Source: Endosaccharibacter trunci
GTDB taxonomy: Bacteria > Pseudomonadota > Alphaproteobacteria > Acetobacterales > Acetobacteraceae
Length of the DNA stretch: 64,000 nt
Direction: 5' to 3'
Assembly (NCBI GenBank): GCA_024515975.1
Contig: JAMSKV010000005.1
Location: forward strand, 170,934-234,933
In this document: piece by piece, positions 7,893 through 16,809 of the stretch
How the letters are laid out: every line of letters starts with the position of its first letter
How positions within the stretch are numbered: position 1 is the stretch's first letter
Made by a program: the position numbers and the translations under genes
The notes under the pieces: model-generated
Seen by the model: only the letters and a program-made list of their open reading frames with translations
Databases searched by the model: none
What the model was told of the DNA's origin: nothing

Positions 7893-9986
7893 ATGCCCGA
7901 TCAACACACCGATCCCGTCGCCCTGCTCAACCATGTCGGCGAGGGCGGGGAAACGCAGCTTCCGGCCGGCGGCGATCATCCGCCCATGACCACCAACCAG
8001 GGCGTGGTCATCTCCGACGACGAGAACTCCCTCAAGGCCAACCGCCGCGGCCCGGTGCTGATGGAAGATTTCGTGCTGATGGAGAAGATCAGCCATTTCA
8101 ACCATGAGCGCATTCCCGAGCGTGTGGTCCATGCCCGTGGCGCCGCCGCGCACGGCTTCTTCGAGCTGACCGAATCCCTTGCCGAGTTCACCCGCGCCGA
8201 GGTGCTCACCAAGGTCGGCCAGCGCACGCCGGTCTTCACGCGCTTCTCGACCGTTGCCGGCAACCAGGGCTCGGCAGACACGGCGCGCGACGTGCGCGGC
8301 TTCGCGGTGAAGTTCTACACCCAGCAAGGCAACTGGGATCTGGTCGGCAACAACATCCCGGTGTTCTTCATCCAGGACTCCATCAAGTTCCCCGACCTGA
8401 TCCACGCCGCCAAGCAGGAGCCGGATCGCGGCTTTCCGCAGGCGCAGACTGCGCACGACACGTTCTGGGATTTCGCGTCGCTGACGCCCGAGAGCACCCA
8501 CATGCTGATGTGGATCATGTCCGACCGCGCCATCCCGCGCTCCTATGCGATGATGGAAGGATTCGGCGTCCACACCTTTCGCATGCTGAACGAGGACGGA
8601 AAGAGCACCTACGTGAAGTTCCACTGGCGTCCGAAGCTCGGCTCGCAATCGGTGGTCTGGGACGAGGCGCTCAAGATCAGCGGCGGCGATCCGGACTTTC
8701 ACAGGCGTGATCTGTGGGATTCGATCGAGGCCGGAAACTTCCCGGAATGGGAGCTGGGTGTTCAGCTCTTCGACGAGGCGTTTGCCGAAAAATTCGAGTT
8801 CGACGTTCTTGATGCCACCAAGCTGATTCCCGAGGAACAGATCCCGCTGCGCATCATCGGCCGCATGGTGCTGGACCGGAACCCGGACAACTACTTCGCC
8901 GAGACCGAGCAGGTTGCGTTCTGCACCTCGCATGTCGTGCCGGGCATCGACTTCACCAACGACCCGCTGCTGCAGGGCCGCAACCAGTCCTATCTCGACA
9001 CGCAGCTTTCGCGTCTGGGCGGACCGAATTTCGCGCAATTGCCGATCAACCGCCCGCAATGCCCGATGCGCAACTTCCAGCGGGACGGCCATATGGCGAT
9101 GAACATTCCCAAGGGCCGTGTGTCCTACGGCCCGAGCTCTTTGGAGCCGACCACGGAACGCGCCGATCCGCAGGCCGGCTTCCGCTCCCATCCGGCCCGG
9201 GAGGAGGGCGACAAGCTGCGTGCCCGCTCCAAGACGTTCGCCGATCATTACAGTCAGGCGCTGCAATTCTTCCAAAGCCAGACCAAGCCGGAGCAGGACC
9301 ATATCGTGTCCGCCTTCGTGTTCGAGCTAAGCAAGGTGGACACCGATGCGGTGCGCGCCCGCGTGCTGGCGCAGCTCGCCAATGTCGATCCGGCTATCGC
9401 CCAGCGCGTCGCGGCCGGGCTCGGCCATGATGGCGCGATCCCGAAAGCGCCGGCCTCCAACCCGGTCCGCACCGATCTTAAGCCGTCGAAGGCGCTCAGC
9501 ATCCTCGCGAAGTTCGAGCCCACGCTGAAAGGTCGCAAGATCGGCTGTCTGGTGGCGGACGGCACCGATCCGGCCCTGGTGCTGGAGCTGGAAAAGGCGG
9601 CAGAGACGCTCGGCGCTTTCTTCAAGGTGATCGCCCCCAAGGTCGGTGGCGCCAAGGGCAGCGACGGCGGCACCATCCGCGCCGACTTTCAGCTCGCCGG
9701 CGGCCCGTCGGTGCTGTTCGACACGGTGGTACTGGCGGTATCCGCGGAAGGGGCGAAAACCTTGGCGAAGGAAGCCGCCGCCGTGGCGTTCGTCCACGAT
9801 GCGTTCGCCCATTTGAAGGTGATCGGCCATACCGCGGACGCGCAACCTCTGCTCGACAAGGCCGGAGTCGAGCCGGATGACGGCGTTGTCGCCTTGTCCG
9901 ACAGCAAGGGCACCGCGCGCTATCTCAAGCAGGCCAGCGAGGGCCGCATCTGGGATCGCGAGCCAAAACTCCGCGCGGTGTTCTGA
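7893..9986 (+). CDS. katE: Large-subunit catalase HPII
   Basis: A 697-residue clade-2 monofunctional catalase that splits hydrogen peroxide. Catalytic His80 lies in [11 protein letters not shown], the distal Asn is about residue 153 in VGNNIPVFF, and the proximal haem ligand Tyr367 lies in [14 protein letters not shown]. The spacing His-Asn-Tyr agrees with E. coli HPII with a constant offset of 48. After residue 540 comes the flavodoxin/GATase-like C-terminal domain ([11 protein letters not shown]) that marks the large-subunit type. The ATG at 7893 has CGAGG 10 bases upstream; the open frame extends further but without family similarity. It is monocistronic and ends in a GC-rich hairpin followed by repeat copy B. 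Confidence 0.96.
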   Translation: MPDQHTDPVALLNHVGEGGETQLPAGGDHPPMTTNQGVVISDDENSLKANRRGPVLMEDFVLMEKISHFNHERIPERVVHARGAAAHGFFELTESLAEFTRAEVLTKVGQRTPVFTRFSTVAGNQGSADTARDVRGFAVKFYTQQGNWDLVGNNIPVFFIQDSIKFPDLIHAAKQEPDRGFPQAQTAHDTFWDFASLTPESTHMLMWIMSDRAIPRSYAMMEGFGVHTFRMLNEDGKSTYVKFHWRPKLGSQSVVWDEALKISGGDPDFHRRDLWDSIEAGNFPEWELGVQLFDEAFAEKFEFDVLDATKLIPEEQIPLRIIGRMVLDRNPDNYFAETEQVAFCTSHVVPGIDFTNDPLLQGRNQSYLDTQLSRLGGPNFAQLPINRPQCPMRNFQRDGHMAMNIPKGRVSYGPSSLEPTTERADPQAGFRSHPAREEGDKLRARSKTFADHYSQALQFFQSQTKPEQDHIVSAFVFELSKVDTDAVRARVLAQLANVDPAIAQRVAAGLGHDGAIPKAPASNPVRTDLKPSKALSILAKFEPTLKGRKIGCLVADGTDPALVLELEKAAETLGAFFKVIAPKVGGAKGSDGGTIRADFQLAGGPSVLFDTVVLAVSAEGAKTLAKEAAAVAFVHDAFAHLKVIGHTADAQPLLDKAGVEPDDGVVALSDSKGTARYLKQASEGRIWDREPKLRAVF

Positions 9987-9993
9987 TGCGGAG

Positions 9994-10021
9994 CCGGCCG
10001 GACGTCCCATCGTCCGGCCGG
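9994..10021. terminator. Hairpin downstream of katE
   Basis: Perfect 11-base arms CCGGCCGGACG (9994-10004) and CGTCCGGCCGG (10011-10021) with a 6-base loop, starting 7 bases after the katE stop. There is no T-run right after it, but the T-rich hairpins of repeat copy B follow within 15 bases. Confidence 0.6.
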
Positions 10022-10035
10022 TCGGCTGAAGAGAT

Positions 10036-10151
10036 GTTCTTTCTTGAAAGAAAGAACCAAAGAACTTCTGTCCGTTTGGGTATGGGCTTGCCGCACACTC
10101 AGAATCAAACGGACAGAAGTCTTTTTGCTTCTTTTTCTTCAGAAAAAGAAG
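10036..10151. repeat. Dispersed three-hairpin element, copy B (complete)
   Basis: Three perfect inverted repeats in a row. H0: GTTCTTTCTT (10036-10045) with AAGAAAGAAC (10048-10057). H1: CTTCTGTCCGTTT (10065-10077) with AAACGGACAGAAG (10107-10119). H2: CTTCTTTTTCT (10128-10138) with AGAAAAAGAAG (10141-10151). Copy D at 24929-25045 has the same three hairpins in the reverse order, so it is the same unit in the opposite orientation. It sits between the convergent katE and EamA-transporter genes. Confidence 0.88.
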
Positions 10152-10169
10152 AATCGCTGCGCATACACC

Positions 10170-11102
10170 CTACTGGCGCGTGATGAGCGGATGCCGGTTC
10201 CACCAGCGCGGCCGGCGGATACGCTCACGCTCGAAGGTGAACAGCCCGGCGCCGATGATGATGGCGGAGCCCAGGATCATCCAGCCATCGATGCCGATGC
10301 CGAACAGCAGCTCATCGAACCCGATCGCCCACAGCATCTGCGAATATTGCGGCGGCGCCACCAGGCTGGCCGGTGCGCGCTCGGAGGCCAGCATCATCAG
10401 TACGTTCGCGATCGCTGCCAGCAGACCGTATCCCAGCACCCAGAGCCACTCGGTCGGCGTCGGCACCACCAGATGCGGCGCGCACAGGGCGAAACTCGCC
10501 ACGATCGGCCCGGTCAGGCCGGCCCCGTAGAGCGAGATCCGCTTCTCGCTGGGTCCGAGAGCGCGCAGCAGCACGATGGTGACCGCGCTCGCGAACGCGC
10601 CCAGGATCGCCGCGACCTGGCCGAACCGGAACGGCTCCAGCCCCGGGCGCAGCACCACCAGCACGCCGACGAAGCCGAGAGCCACCGCGCTCCAGCGGCG
10701 CCAGCCCACCGGTTCCTTCAGGAAGATCACCGACAGGATGGTGACGAAAGCCGGCAGGAGGAACAGCAGCGACATGGCTTCCGCCATGGACAATCTGGTG
10801 AAGGCGATCACCGAGAACACTGATCCCGCCACGGCGGCGACGGCCCGCAGCACCCAGGCCTTCCAGGACCGGAAGCGGAACAGGTCGCCCCAGCGCTCGC
10901 CCGGCTTGCGCACGAACGGCAGCACCAGAACGCCCAGCAGCGCGCCCAGGAACACCACCTCGAACGGCGGCAGGCTGCCGTTCAGCAGCTTCACCGACGC
11001 GTCGCTGACCGAGTAGAAAACATAGGACAGGAAGGCCAGCAACACGCCGGCGCGCGTGCGGGACGGGCTCTGCGCGCCCGCTTCTGTGATGCTGAATTCC
11101 AT
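10170..11102 (-). CDS. EamA/DMT-family transporter
   Basis: A 310-residue inner-membrane protein with about ten hydrophobic helices arranged as two EamA repeats, typical in length for the drug/metabolite transporter superfamily (about 300). The first repeat opens with LLAFLSYVFYSVSDASVKLL and the second begins near residue 165. The substrate is not predictable. The N-terminal 18 residues are soluble and the C-terminus ends in a basic tail (RERIRRPRWWNR). The gene stands alone, its 3' end facing repeat copy B. Confidence 0.88.
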   Translation of the reverse strand: MEFSITEAGAQSPSRTRAGVLLAFLSYVFYSVSDASVKLLNGSLPPFEVVFLGALLGVLVLPFVRKPGERWGDLFRFRSWKAWVLRAVAAVAGSVFSVIAFTRLSMAEAMSLLFLLPAFVTILSVIFLKEPVGWRRWSAVALGFVGVLVVLRPGLEPFRFGQVAAILGAFASAVTIVLLRALGPSEKRISLYGAGLTGPIVASFALCAPHLVVPTPTEWLWVLGYGLLAAIANVLMMLASERAPASLVAPPQYSQMLWAIGFDELLFGIGIDGWMILGSAIIIGAGLFTFERERIRRPRWWNRHPLITRQ

Positions 11103-11318
11103 GACCGGCCCTGCTGCAAAGCGGAAAAACAGCGATAGCCGGTTGCGGCCGCCCTGCGAAGGGCGCGCGCCGGTAAATCGCCCGGCTGCGCGCGTGCCTC
11201 GCTCGATTTGCAGCGCCGGACCTGGTGCGAAGCCAAGGCCGAAGCACGTGGCGATGGGTGCCGGCGGCGACTGGGTGACAGCGGCAGCCGGCCCAGCACG
11301 CCACGGGCGGGAAAAGCG

Positions 11319-11669
11319 TCAGCGCGGCCGGGATTGCCGCGCACGTTCGCGGGCGATGGCCGCTGGAGGAATCATCGTGCCCGGCGGCATGCCGGCCGGA
11401 CCGAAGCCGGGTTGGATGGGCTGAATCGGCTGAATCGGTGAGGCGGGCGGAGCGGCGATCGCGTTCGGGCCCGGCGCGCCGATCGCGGGCGGAGGCGTGA
11501 TGGAAGCAGGTGCGCTGAGACCGGTTCCGGCCCCGGAAATGTTCGGGGCGTTCGGCGAAGCGGGCGCCAGCCCGGCGCTGTTGGCGAACTGCGCCCGCGC
11601 CGGCGCGGCGGCGAACGGCGGAAACGCGCCCAGAGCCAGGGCGAGAGCCAGGGCGGAGCCGGTTTTCAT
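11319..11669 (-). CDS. Secreted Ala/Pro-rich protein of unknown function
   Basis: A 116-residue protein. MKTGSALALALALGAF at the start gives a clear signal peptide ending near ARA-QF. The mature part is dominated by Ala, Pro, Gly and Ile, with a short repeat IQPIQPIQP, a low-complexity composition suggesting a disordered envelope protein. It ends in a basic tail (ARERARQSRPR). No family is recognised. The start at 11669 is preferred to the upstream open frame (11774) because it provides the signal peptide. Confidence 0.6.
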   Translation of the reverse strand: MKTGSALALALALGAFPPFAAAPARAQFANSAGLAPASPNAPNISGAGTGLSAPASITPPPAIGAPGPNAIAAPPASPIQPIQPIQPGFGPAGMPPGTMIPPAAIARERARQSRPR

Positions 11670-11791
11670 GTGATGACGTCCTTGCCGTTGGGTCCCGACA
11701 TGGCGATCCGGCCCTGATCGCGCAAGCAGGACGCGGCAGAACGAATCGCGACTCTTGCCGTTAGCGTCGGGCAAGACAAGGAACGCCGGCG

Positions 11792-12814
11792 ATGCGATCG
11801 AACAAGGTGGTGGTGATCACGGGCGGCACGATGGGCATCGGCCGGGCCACGGCGGTCGCATTCGCTCGTGCCGGGTGGGACGTGGCTGTGCTGGCGCGCG
11901 GCGAGACACGCCTGCGCAGCACGGCGCGCGAGTTGGAAGAAGTCGGCGCGCGCGTCCTGGCGATCGGCTGCGACGTGGCCGACGACGCGGCGGTGGAGGC
12001 GGCGGCGGAGCGGATCGAGCGCGAGCTGGGCCCGATCGAGGCCTGGATCAACAACGCGATGGCGACACTCCTGTCTCCCGCCCTGTCGGTCGAGCCGAGG
12101 GACTGGCGCCGCATCACCGAGGTCACCTATCTGGGCCAGGTGTTCGGTACGCTCGCCGCGCTGAAACGGATGCGCGCGCGCGATCGCGGTGTGGTGGTGC
12201 AGGTCTCATCCGCCCTGGCCCTGCGGGCGGCGCCTCTGCAGGCCGCCTATTGCGGCGCCAAGGCGGCGGTCGGCGGTTTCACAGACAGCCTGCGGGCCGA
12301 ACTGATCCATGATGGCAGCGGCGTCCAGCTCGTGACGGTGTATCTGCCGGCGGTGAACACGCCGCAGTTCCGCCGCGCCCGCAACTATACCGGCGCCGGC
12401 CAGAACGCTCCCGATCCGGTATTCGATCCGCGTACCTGCGCCGAGGCGATCCTGCGCGGCGTCGAACGGCCGGAGCGCGAGATCTGGGTCGGCCGCTCCA
12501 CCTGGGCGATGCAGGCGATCCAGGCTGTGGCGCCGGGGCTTGGCGACAGGAAGGCGGCGCAGATGTGGGACGCGCAGCTCGACCCCACTGTGCCTCCGGC
12601 GTCACCCGGCAATCTCTACGACGTGGACGAGGAGGATCCCGGCATAGACGGCCCGTTCGGCGACCGGACTAGGCCGCCTGGCGCCGAATACGTCACCAGC
12701 CGCACGCGCGACGCCGCTTCCATGCTGATGGGCGTCGCCGCCCTGGCCGGGGCCGGGGCGCTCCTCGCGCCGCTGGCGGTCGCGGCGGGTCTGAGTGCGT
12801 TGCGTCGGCGCTGA
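11792..12814 (+). CDS. Short-chain dehydrogenase/reductase with C-terminal membrane tail
   Basis: A 340-residue SDR oxidoreductase. The NAD(P) motif TGGTMGIG is at residues 10-17, the NNAMA block (Asn-Asn-Ala) near 88 and the catalytic YCGAK near 154, with the Ser in VSSALAL upstream. It is longer than classical SDRs (about 250): an extra segment of about 70 residues ends in a hydrophobic helix (GVAALAGAGALLAPLAVAAG), so it is probably membrane-tethered. This layout is known in SDRs of proteobacteria of unknown substrate. AAGGA lies 8 bases before the ATG. Confidence 0.88.
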   Translation: MRSNKVVVITGGTMGIGRATAVAFARAGWDVAVLARGETRLRSTARELEEVGARVLAIGCDVADDAAVEAAAERIERELGPIEAWINNAMATLLSPALSVEPRDWRRITEVTYLGQVFGTLAALKRMRARDRGVVVQVSSALALRAAPLQAAYCGAKAAVGGFTDSLRAELIHDGSGVQLVTVYLPAVNTPQFRRARNYTGAGQNAPDPVFDPRTCAEAILRGVERPEREIWVGRSTWAMQAIQAVAPGLGDRKAAQMWDAQLDPTVPPASPGNLYDVDEEDPGIDGPFGDRTRPPGAEYVTSRTRDAASMLMGVAALAGAGALLAPLAVAAGLSALRRR

Positions 12815-12846
12815 GGTGGTGCCGACTTCTCTTCCGAAGAACGCTT

Positions 12847-12889
12847 TACCCGTTCGGAACGGATGGCGCGGCGCGGAGCCGAACGGGTA
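12847..12889. repeat. Hairpin with an architecture like the dispersed element
   Basis: Perfect arms TACCCGTTCGG (12847-12857) and CCGAACGGGTA (12879-12889) with a 21-base loop, preceded by a small hairpin (TCTTCCGAAGA, 12830-12840). The two-step order resembles the H0-H1 part of the dispersed element but with different arm sequence. It is 32 bases after the SDR stop, between convergent SDR and pirin genes. Confidence 0.55.
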
Positions 12890-13001
12890 GGAGATCTCTG
12901 ATCCCTTCGCGCATCCACAACGTCTTTTTCCGAATGACGTCGCCGGAGGGTGCTACTCAGTTGAGAGCACCCTCCAGGGTCGGATCGCCACTCCTTGCTA
13001 C

Positions 13002-13700
13002 TCAGGCGGCGTCCACCAGCACCAGCTCGGCATCCTCGAGCGCGGTGATGCGCAGGCCGGTTTCACCGGTGATCGCGGCGCCATCACGGGTTTCCAGACG
13101 TACGCCATTCACCTCGACGCTGCCCGCGGCCGGAACCAGATAGGCGTGCCGCTCGGCGGAGATCGGGTATTCCACCGTGGTGCCGGCGGCGAGGGTGGCG
13201 CCGACGATCCGGGCATCGGTGCGGATCGGCAGTGCGTCCTCGTCGCCGGGAATGCCGCTGGCGAGCGTCACGAAGCGGCCGGCCCGGTCGCCGCGCGGAA
13301 ACGGCCTGGCGCCCCAGGCTGGCGCGTCGCCGCGTGCGCCCGGCTCGATCCAGATCTGGAAGATGCGCGTGGTCTCGCTTTCCGCGTTCCATTCGGAATG
13401 GCGCACGCCGGTGCCCGCGCTCATCACCTGCACGTCGCCCGCCTCGGTGCGGCCGTGGTTGCCCAGGCTGTCCTGATGGGTGATGGCGCCTTCGCGCACA
13501 TAGGTGATGATCTCCATGTCGCGATGCGGGTGCGGCGGGAAGCCCGTGCCGGCGGCGATGGCGTCGTCGTTCCAGACGCGCAGCGCGCCCCAGCCCATGC
13601 GGGCCGGATCGTGATAGCCGGCGAAGGAGAAATGATGCTTGGCGTCGAGCCAGCCATGGTTGGCGCCGCCAAGGGTCTTGAAGGGTCGGCGATCGATCAT
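13002..13700 (-). CDS. Pirin-family cupin protein (YhhW-like)
   Basis: A 232-residue bicupin. Metal ligands of the N-terminal cupin are visible: His57 and His59 in PPHPHRDMEI, His101 and Glu103 in GVRHSEW. This is the full set seen in E. coli YhhW and pirin, where it supports quercetin 2,3-dioxygenase activity in vitro. The second cupin lacks the ligand set, also as in the family. It is cytoplasmic, with no signal. The ATG at 13700 gives the standard N-terminus. It is divergent from a LysR gene 100 bases away, the usual layout for a LysR-controlled pirin gene. Confidence 0.92.
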   Translation of the reverse strand: MIDRRPFKTLGGANHGWLDAKHHFSFAGYHDPARMGWGALRVWNDDAIAAGTGFPPHPHRDMEIITYVREGAITHQDSLGNHGRTEAGDVQVMSAGTGVRHSEWNAESETTRIFQIWIEPGARGDAPAWGARPFPRGDRAGRFVTLASGIPGDEDALPIRTDARIVGATLAAGTTVEYPISAERHAYLVPAAGSVEVNGVRLETRDGAAITGETGLRITALEDAELVLVDAA

Positions 13701-13800
13701 CTCGAACACTCCTGTTTGAGCCGAAGCGGCCCGTGGGCAGAAGATGGGCCGGCCCTTGCATTGACGAAACAGAAACGTTGGCATCACATCGTTTCCCGGA

Positions 13801-14757
13801 ATGACAAGACAGCTCCCCGATCTCGAGGCCTGGGCGATCTTCGCCACGGTGGCCGAATACGGCTCGTTCTCCCGCGCGGCGGCGGAGTTGGGTCTGTCCA
13901 ACCCGACCGTGTCGAAGGCGATCGGCCGTCTGGAAGCCCGGCTCGGCTTCGCCTTGCTGTCGCGCACCTCGCGTCGCCTGTCGCTGACCGGGGCCGGCCA
14001 GGCGGCGCTGGAGCGCGCGTCGCGCATCCTGTCCGAGGGCGAGGCCGTGGAGCAGGAAGCGGCCGAACAGGCGCGGGCGCCGCGGGGCAGGGTGCGTCTG
14101 AGCGCGCCCCTGTCGTTCGGCATCGCCCATCTGGCGCCAGTGCTGCCGGGATTGCTGCGTGCCTATCCGGAGATCGAACTCGATCTGGCCCTGAGCGACC
14201 GCAAGGTGGATCTGGTGGCGGAAGGCTACGACCTCGCCCTGCGGATCGGCAGCCTGGTGGATTCCTCGCTTTTGTCGCGTCGCCTGTGCTCGGTCCGGCT
14301 GCTTCTGGTTGGCGCGCCCGGCTATTTCGAGCTGCATGGGACGCCGAAGCGCCCATCCGATCTGCTGCGGCACAGGGTGATCGGCTACACAGGCGGTGGC
14401 GGCCGCAACGCCTGGCGCTTCACCCATCCGGAGGAGGGCGAGGAAACCGTGCAGCCGCCGGCCCGGCTTTGGACGGATAATGCCGATGTCGTCATGCCGG
14501 TTCTCCTGGCCGGACAGGCGCTGGCCGTGCTGCCCGAATTCGCGGTGTGGCAGGAGTTGCGGGACGGGAGCCTGCTGGCGGCGCTGCCGGACTGGCCGAT
14601 CGCCGCGCTCGGTCTGCATCTGCTGATGCCGCCGAATCCGCTGCGGCCCGCGCGTGTTCAGGCGGTGATCGATCTGCTGTCGCGGGAGCTGGTGCGGGCG
14701 CCCTGGGCGAGCGAGGGAATCAAGATCGCGCCGGAGGAGAAAACGGTCTTTTCCTGA
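13801..14757 (+). CDS. LysR-family transcriptional regulator
   Basis: A 318-residue DNA-binding regulator. The N-terminal winged helix (residues 1-65) has the LysR pattern (FATVAEYGSFSRAAAELGLS, then PTVSKAIGRLE), followed by the linker helix and a periplasmic-binding-like effector domain. It falls in the clade regulating small NAD(P)H or quinone-linked genes. It is transcribed away from the pirin gene, whose expression it probably controls through the shared 100-base gap. Its stop lies inside a hairpin of repeat copy C. Confidence 0.93.
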   Translation: MTRQLPDLEAWAIFATVAEYGSFSRAAAELGLSNPTVSKAIGRLEARLGFALLSRTSRRLSLTGAGQAALERASRILSEGEAVEQEAAEQARAPRGRVRLSAPLSFGIAHLAPVLPGLLRAYPEIELDLALSDRKVDLVAEGYDLALRIGSLVDSSLLSRRLCSVRLLLVGAPGYFELHGTPKRPSDLLRHRVIGYTGGGGRNAWRFTHPEEGEETVQPPARLWTDNADVVMPVLLAGQALAVLPEFAVWQELRDGSLLAALPDWPIAALGLHLLMPPNPLRPARVQAVIDLLSRELVRAPWASEGIKIAPEEKTVFS

Positions 14758-14847
14758 AGACCGTCTGCTTCAGTCTCCGCGCGTCGCTGTCTGCTCCGAG
14801 CCAGACAGACCGAAGTCTTTTCACTTCTTTTTGCTCAGAAAAAGAAG
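14744..14847. repeat. Dispersed three-hairpin element, copy C (degraded)
   Basis: Hairpin CGGTCTT (14744-14750) with AAGACCG (14757-14763) spans the lysR stop codon and corresponds in position to H0. The H1 region keeps only a half (AGACAGACCGAAG near 14803-14815). H2 is intact: CTTCTTTTT (14824-14832) with AAAAAGAAG (14839-14847). It lies between the convergent lysR-type gene and the minus-strand secreted-protein gene. Confidence 0.7.
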
Positions 14848-14856
14848 GTCCTTCCC

Positions 14857-15477
14857 TTACCGCCAATCCTCCGGCAGCGCCGGCCCGGGCGACTGCAAAG
14901 GCCCGTTATAGAGCCCGGCCTTGCGGCGCTGCGCGGCGACGGCGGCGGGGTCCAGGCCCGCGAACAACGTATGGGCGCCGGACGCGTATTCGGCGCGCTC
15001 CTTCGCCACCAGGGCCAGCCAGGCCGGCTCGGTCATGCCGTCCGGCCGCGCGGGGTTCAACGGCAGATGCGCTTCATAGGACAGGGCGCGCTCGACGATG
15101 CGCTTCCAGGCGGCCGGGTCGCTCGCCACCCAACCGTTGATGACCTGCCCGAGCTGGTCGTTCAGCGACGCCCGCAACGCCGCGGCGCCGTCACCTTCGC
15201 CGTCATGGTCCGCCTGCGCCCAGGGCCGGGTGCGCGCCTGCATGACGTAGAACCAGAACGTCGCCTGCTCCCGGCGTCCCTGGCCCCAGAGCCAGGTGAT
15301 GAGCTGGGCGTAGGCGAACGGTTCGACGCTGTCAGGATGGGCGAGGATCGCCTCCGGCGTGGCCGCGTTCGCCGTCTCGTCCGCGGCCGCCGGCTCCGCC
15401 GCCTGGGCGGCGCGGCCCAGGCCGAGACAGAAGACAGGCGACAGCAAGGCTGCCAACAGGGTCATTCGCGCCATCAT
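14857..15477 (-). CDS. Secreted protein of unknown function
   Basis: A 206-residue exported protein with a signal peptide of about 26 residues (ending AQAAE). The mature part has a helix-rich segment with aromatic residues (AQLITWLWGQ, ATFWFYVMQARTR), then a Trp-containing region (VINGWVASDPAAWKRIVERAL) and a C-terminal part ending in PEDWR. I do not recognise the family. A start four codons downstream (MTLLAALL) is equally plausible. It has no operon partner and its 3' end abuts repeat copy C. Confidence 0.7.
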   Translation of the reverse strand: MMARMTLLAALLSPVFCLGLGRAAQAAEPAAADETANAATPEAILAHPDSVEPFAYAQLITWLWGQGRREQATFWFYVMQARTRPWAQADHDGEGDGAAALRASLNDQLGQVINGWVASDPAAWKRIVERALSYEAHLPLNPARPDGMTEPAWLALVAKERAEYASGAHTLFAGLDPAAVAAQRRKAGLYNGPLQSPGPALPEDWR

Positions 15478-15585
15478 GGTGTTCCTTCCCCCTTCTGCCC
15501 AGTCGCGAGTCGCTGAGGTGGCTCGCCTGGAACGGTCATCGGAGACAATTCACGGCGCGTCGCCTTCATCGCCCAAACGAGCGAA

Positions 15586-15618
15586 GGTCTTCTCGTTTCT
15601 CTCCTCCGGCAGAAGACC
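15586..15618. repeat. Short hairpin related to the dispersed element, copy E
   Basis: Arms GGTCTTCT (15586-15593) and AGAAGACC (15611-15618) with a 17-base loop, 20 bases past the htrA-type stop on the minus strand. The arms resemble the AAGTCTTTT/AAGACT edges of copies A and C. It may serve as a terminator. Confidence 0.5.
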
Positions 15619-15638
15619 CTTCCAGTCGCCAGTACTGT

Positions 15639-16754
15639 CTAGCTCGGCCCCTCGGTCCGCCGTCCGACCACCACCAGCACGTCGACCGGCTTGCCCTTGC
15701 GTTGCAGGGCGAGGCGGATCGTGCTGCCGGGGGCCGCGGCGGCGACGGTGCGGATCAGGCCGCGATTGCTGTCCACGTGCTCGCCGTTCACGGAGGTGAC
15801 CAGGTCGCCGGCGTGAAGTCCGGCGCGCTGGCCGGGGCCGCCTTTGTCCACAGACACGATCGACACGCCGCCCGGCGCGTTTTCCAGAGTGACGCCGAGC
15901 CAGCCGCGATCGATATGCCCCTTGGTGCGGAGCTGATCGACGATCGGCGCCACCAGCTCGCTGGGGATGCCGAAGCCGATGCCGACAGAGCCCCCGGTGG
16001 GCGAGACGATGGCGGTGTTGAGCGCCACCACCTGGCCGCGCATGTCGAAGGACGGGCCGCCGGAATTGCCGGGATTGATCGGTGCATCGAGCTGAAGGAA
16101 GTCGTCGAACGGGCCGGCGCCGATATCGCGTCCGCGCGCGGAGACGATGCCGGCCGTGACCGACGAGCCCAGCCCGAACGGATTGCCCGCCGCCAGGATC
16201 CAGTCGCCGATCTGCACGTCCTGCGAGCGCCCCCAGGTGACGAAGGGCAGGGGATGATCGGTCTTCACCTGGATCACGGCGATATCGGTCAAATCGTCCG
16301 AGCCCAACAGCTTGGCCGGCAGTTCGGTGCCGTCCGAGAACGACACCGTGATCTTGTCCGCCTGGCCGACCACGTGATTGTTGGTGACGATGATGCCGGA
16401 CGGGTCGATCACGAAGCCGGACCCAGCACCCAGCATCTGTTCCTTGCGCGAGCGCATGCGTTCGCGGAACTGCTTCTCGAACGGTGTGCCGCGGAGCGCC
16501 GGAGGCACCTTCACCCGCGTGTCGTCGTCTTCCACGTCCTGCGTCACGGCGATGTTCACCACCGCCGGCACCACCTTCTTCACCAGAGGCGCGAAGGTGA
16601 GCGGGCCGGATTGCACCAGGAACGGCATGTCTGCGCGCGCCGGCACGGCCGCGACCGGCGCCGCCAGCGCGGCCAGCAGAATCATCGCCGCCACAGGCCG
16701 ACCGGCTTGGCCGAAGATTCGCACGGAGCTGGATGGGCGGCGGGTTAAGCTCAT
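15639..16754 (-). CDS. HtrA/DegP-family periplasmic serine protease
   Basis: A 371-residue protease. A signal peptide covers residues 1-42. The trypsin-like catalytic triad is His127 (VTNNHVVG), Asp157 (LTDIAV) and Ser231 (NPGNSGGP). One PDZ domain follows (about 265-360), so it is shorter than DegP (two PDZ) and like DegS/HtrA2 in layout, although it lacks an obvious N-terminal membrane anchor because cleavage is predicted. The role is degradation of misfolded envelope proteins. It stands alone. A gene product with this layout is common in alphaproteobacteria next to unrelated genes. Confidence 0.94.
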   Translation of the reverse strand: MSLTRRPSSSVRIFGQAGRPVAAMILLAALAAPVAAVPARADMPFLVQSGPLTFAPLVKKVVPAVVNIAVTQDVEDDDTRVKVPPALRGTPFEKQFRERMRSRKEQMLGAGSGFVIDPSGIIVTNNHVVGQADKITVSFSDGTELPAKLLGSDDLTDIAVIQVKTDHPLPFVTWGRSQDVQIGDWILAAGNPFGLGSSVTAGIVSARGRDIGAGPFDDFLQLDAPINPGNSGGPSFDMRGQVVALNTAIVSPTGGSVGIGFGIPSELVAPIVDQLRTKGHIDRGWLGVTLENAPGGVSIVSVDKGGPGQRAGLHAGDLVTSVNGEHVDSNRGLIRTVAAAAPGSTIRLALQRKGKPVDVLVVVGRRTEGPS

Positions 16755-16809
16755 CGGGCGGACCTCGAACGCGTTCTGCGATCATCCTAGACGCAGAACG
16801 ATGCCGAGA

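Noticed and set aside
11398..11443. Tandem IQP repeat near the end of the secreted Ala/Pro-rich gene
   Set aside because: Only three units; an ordinary low-complexity run, not a mobile element or array.
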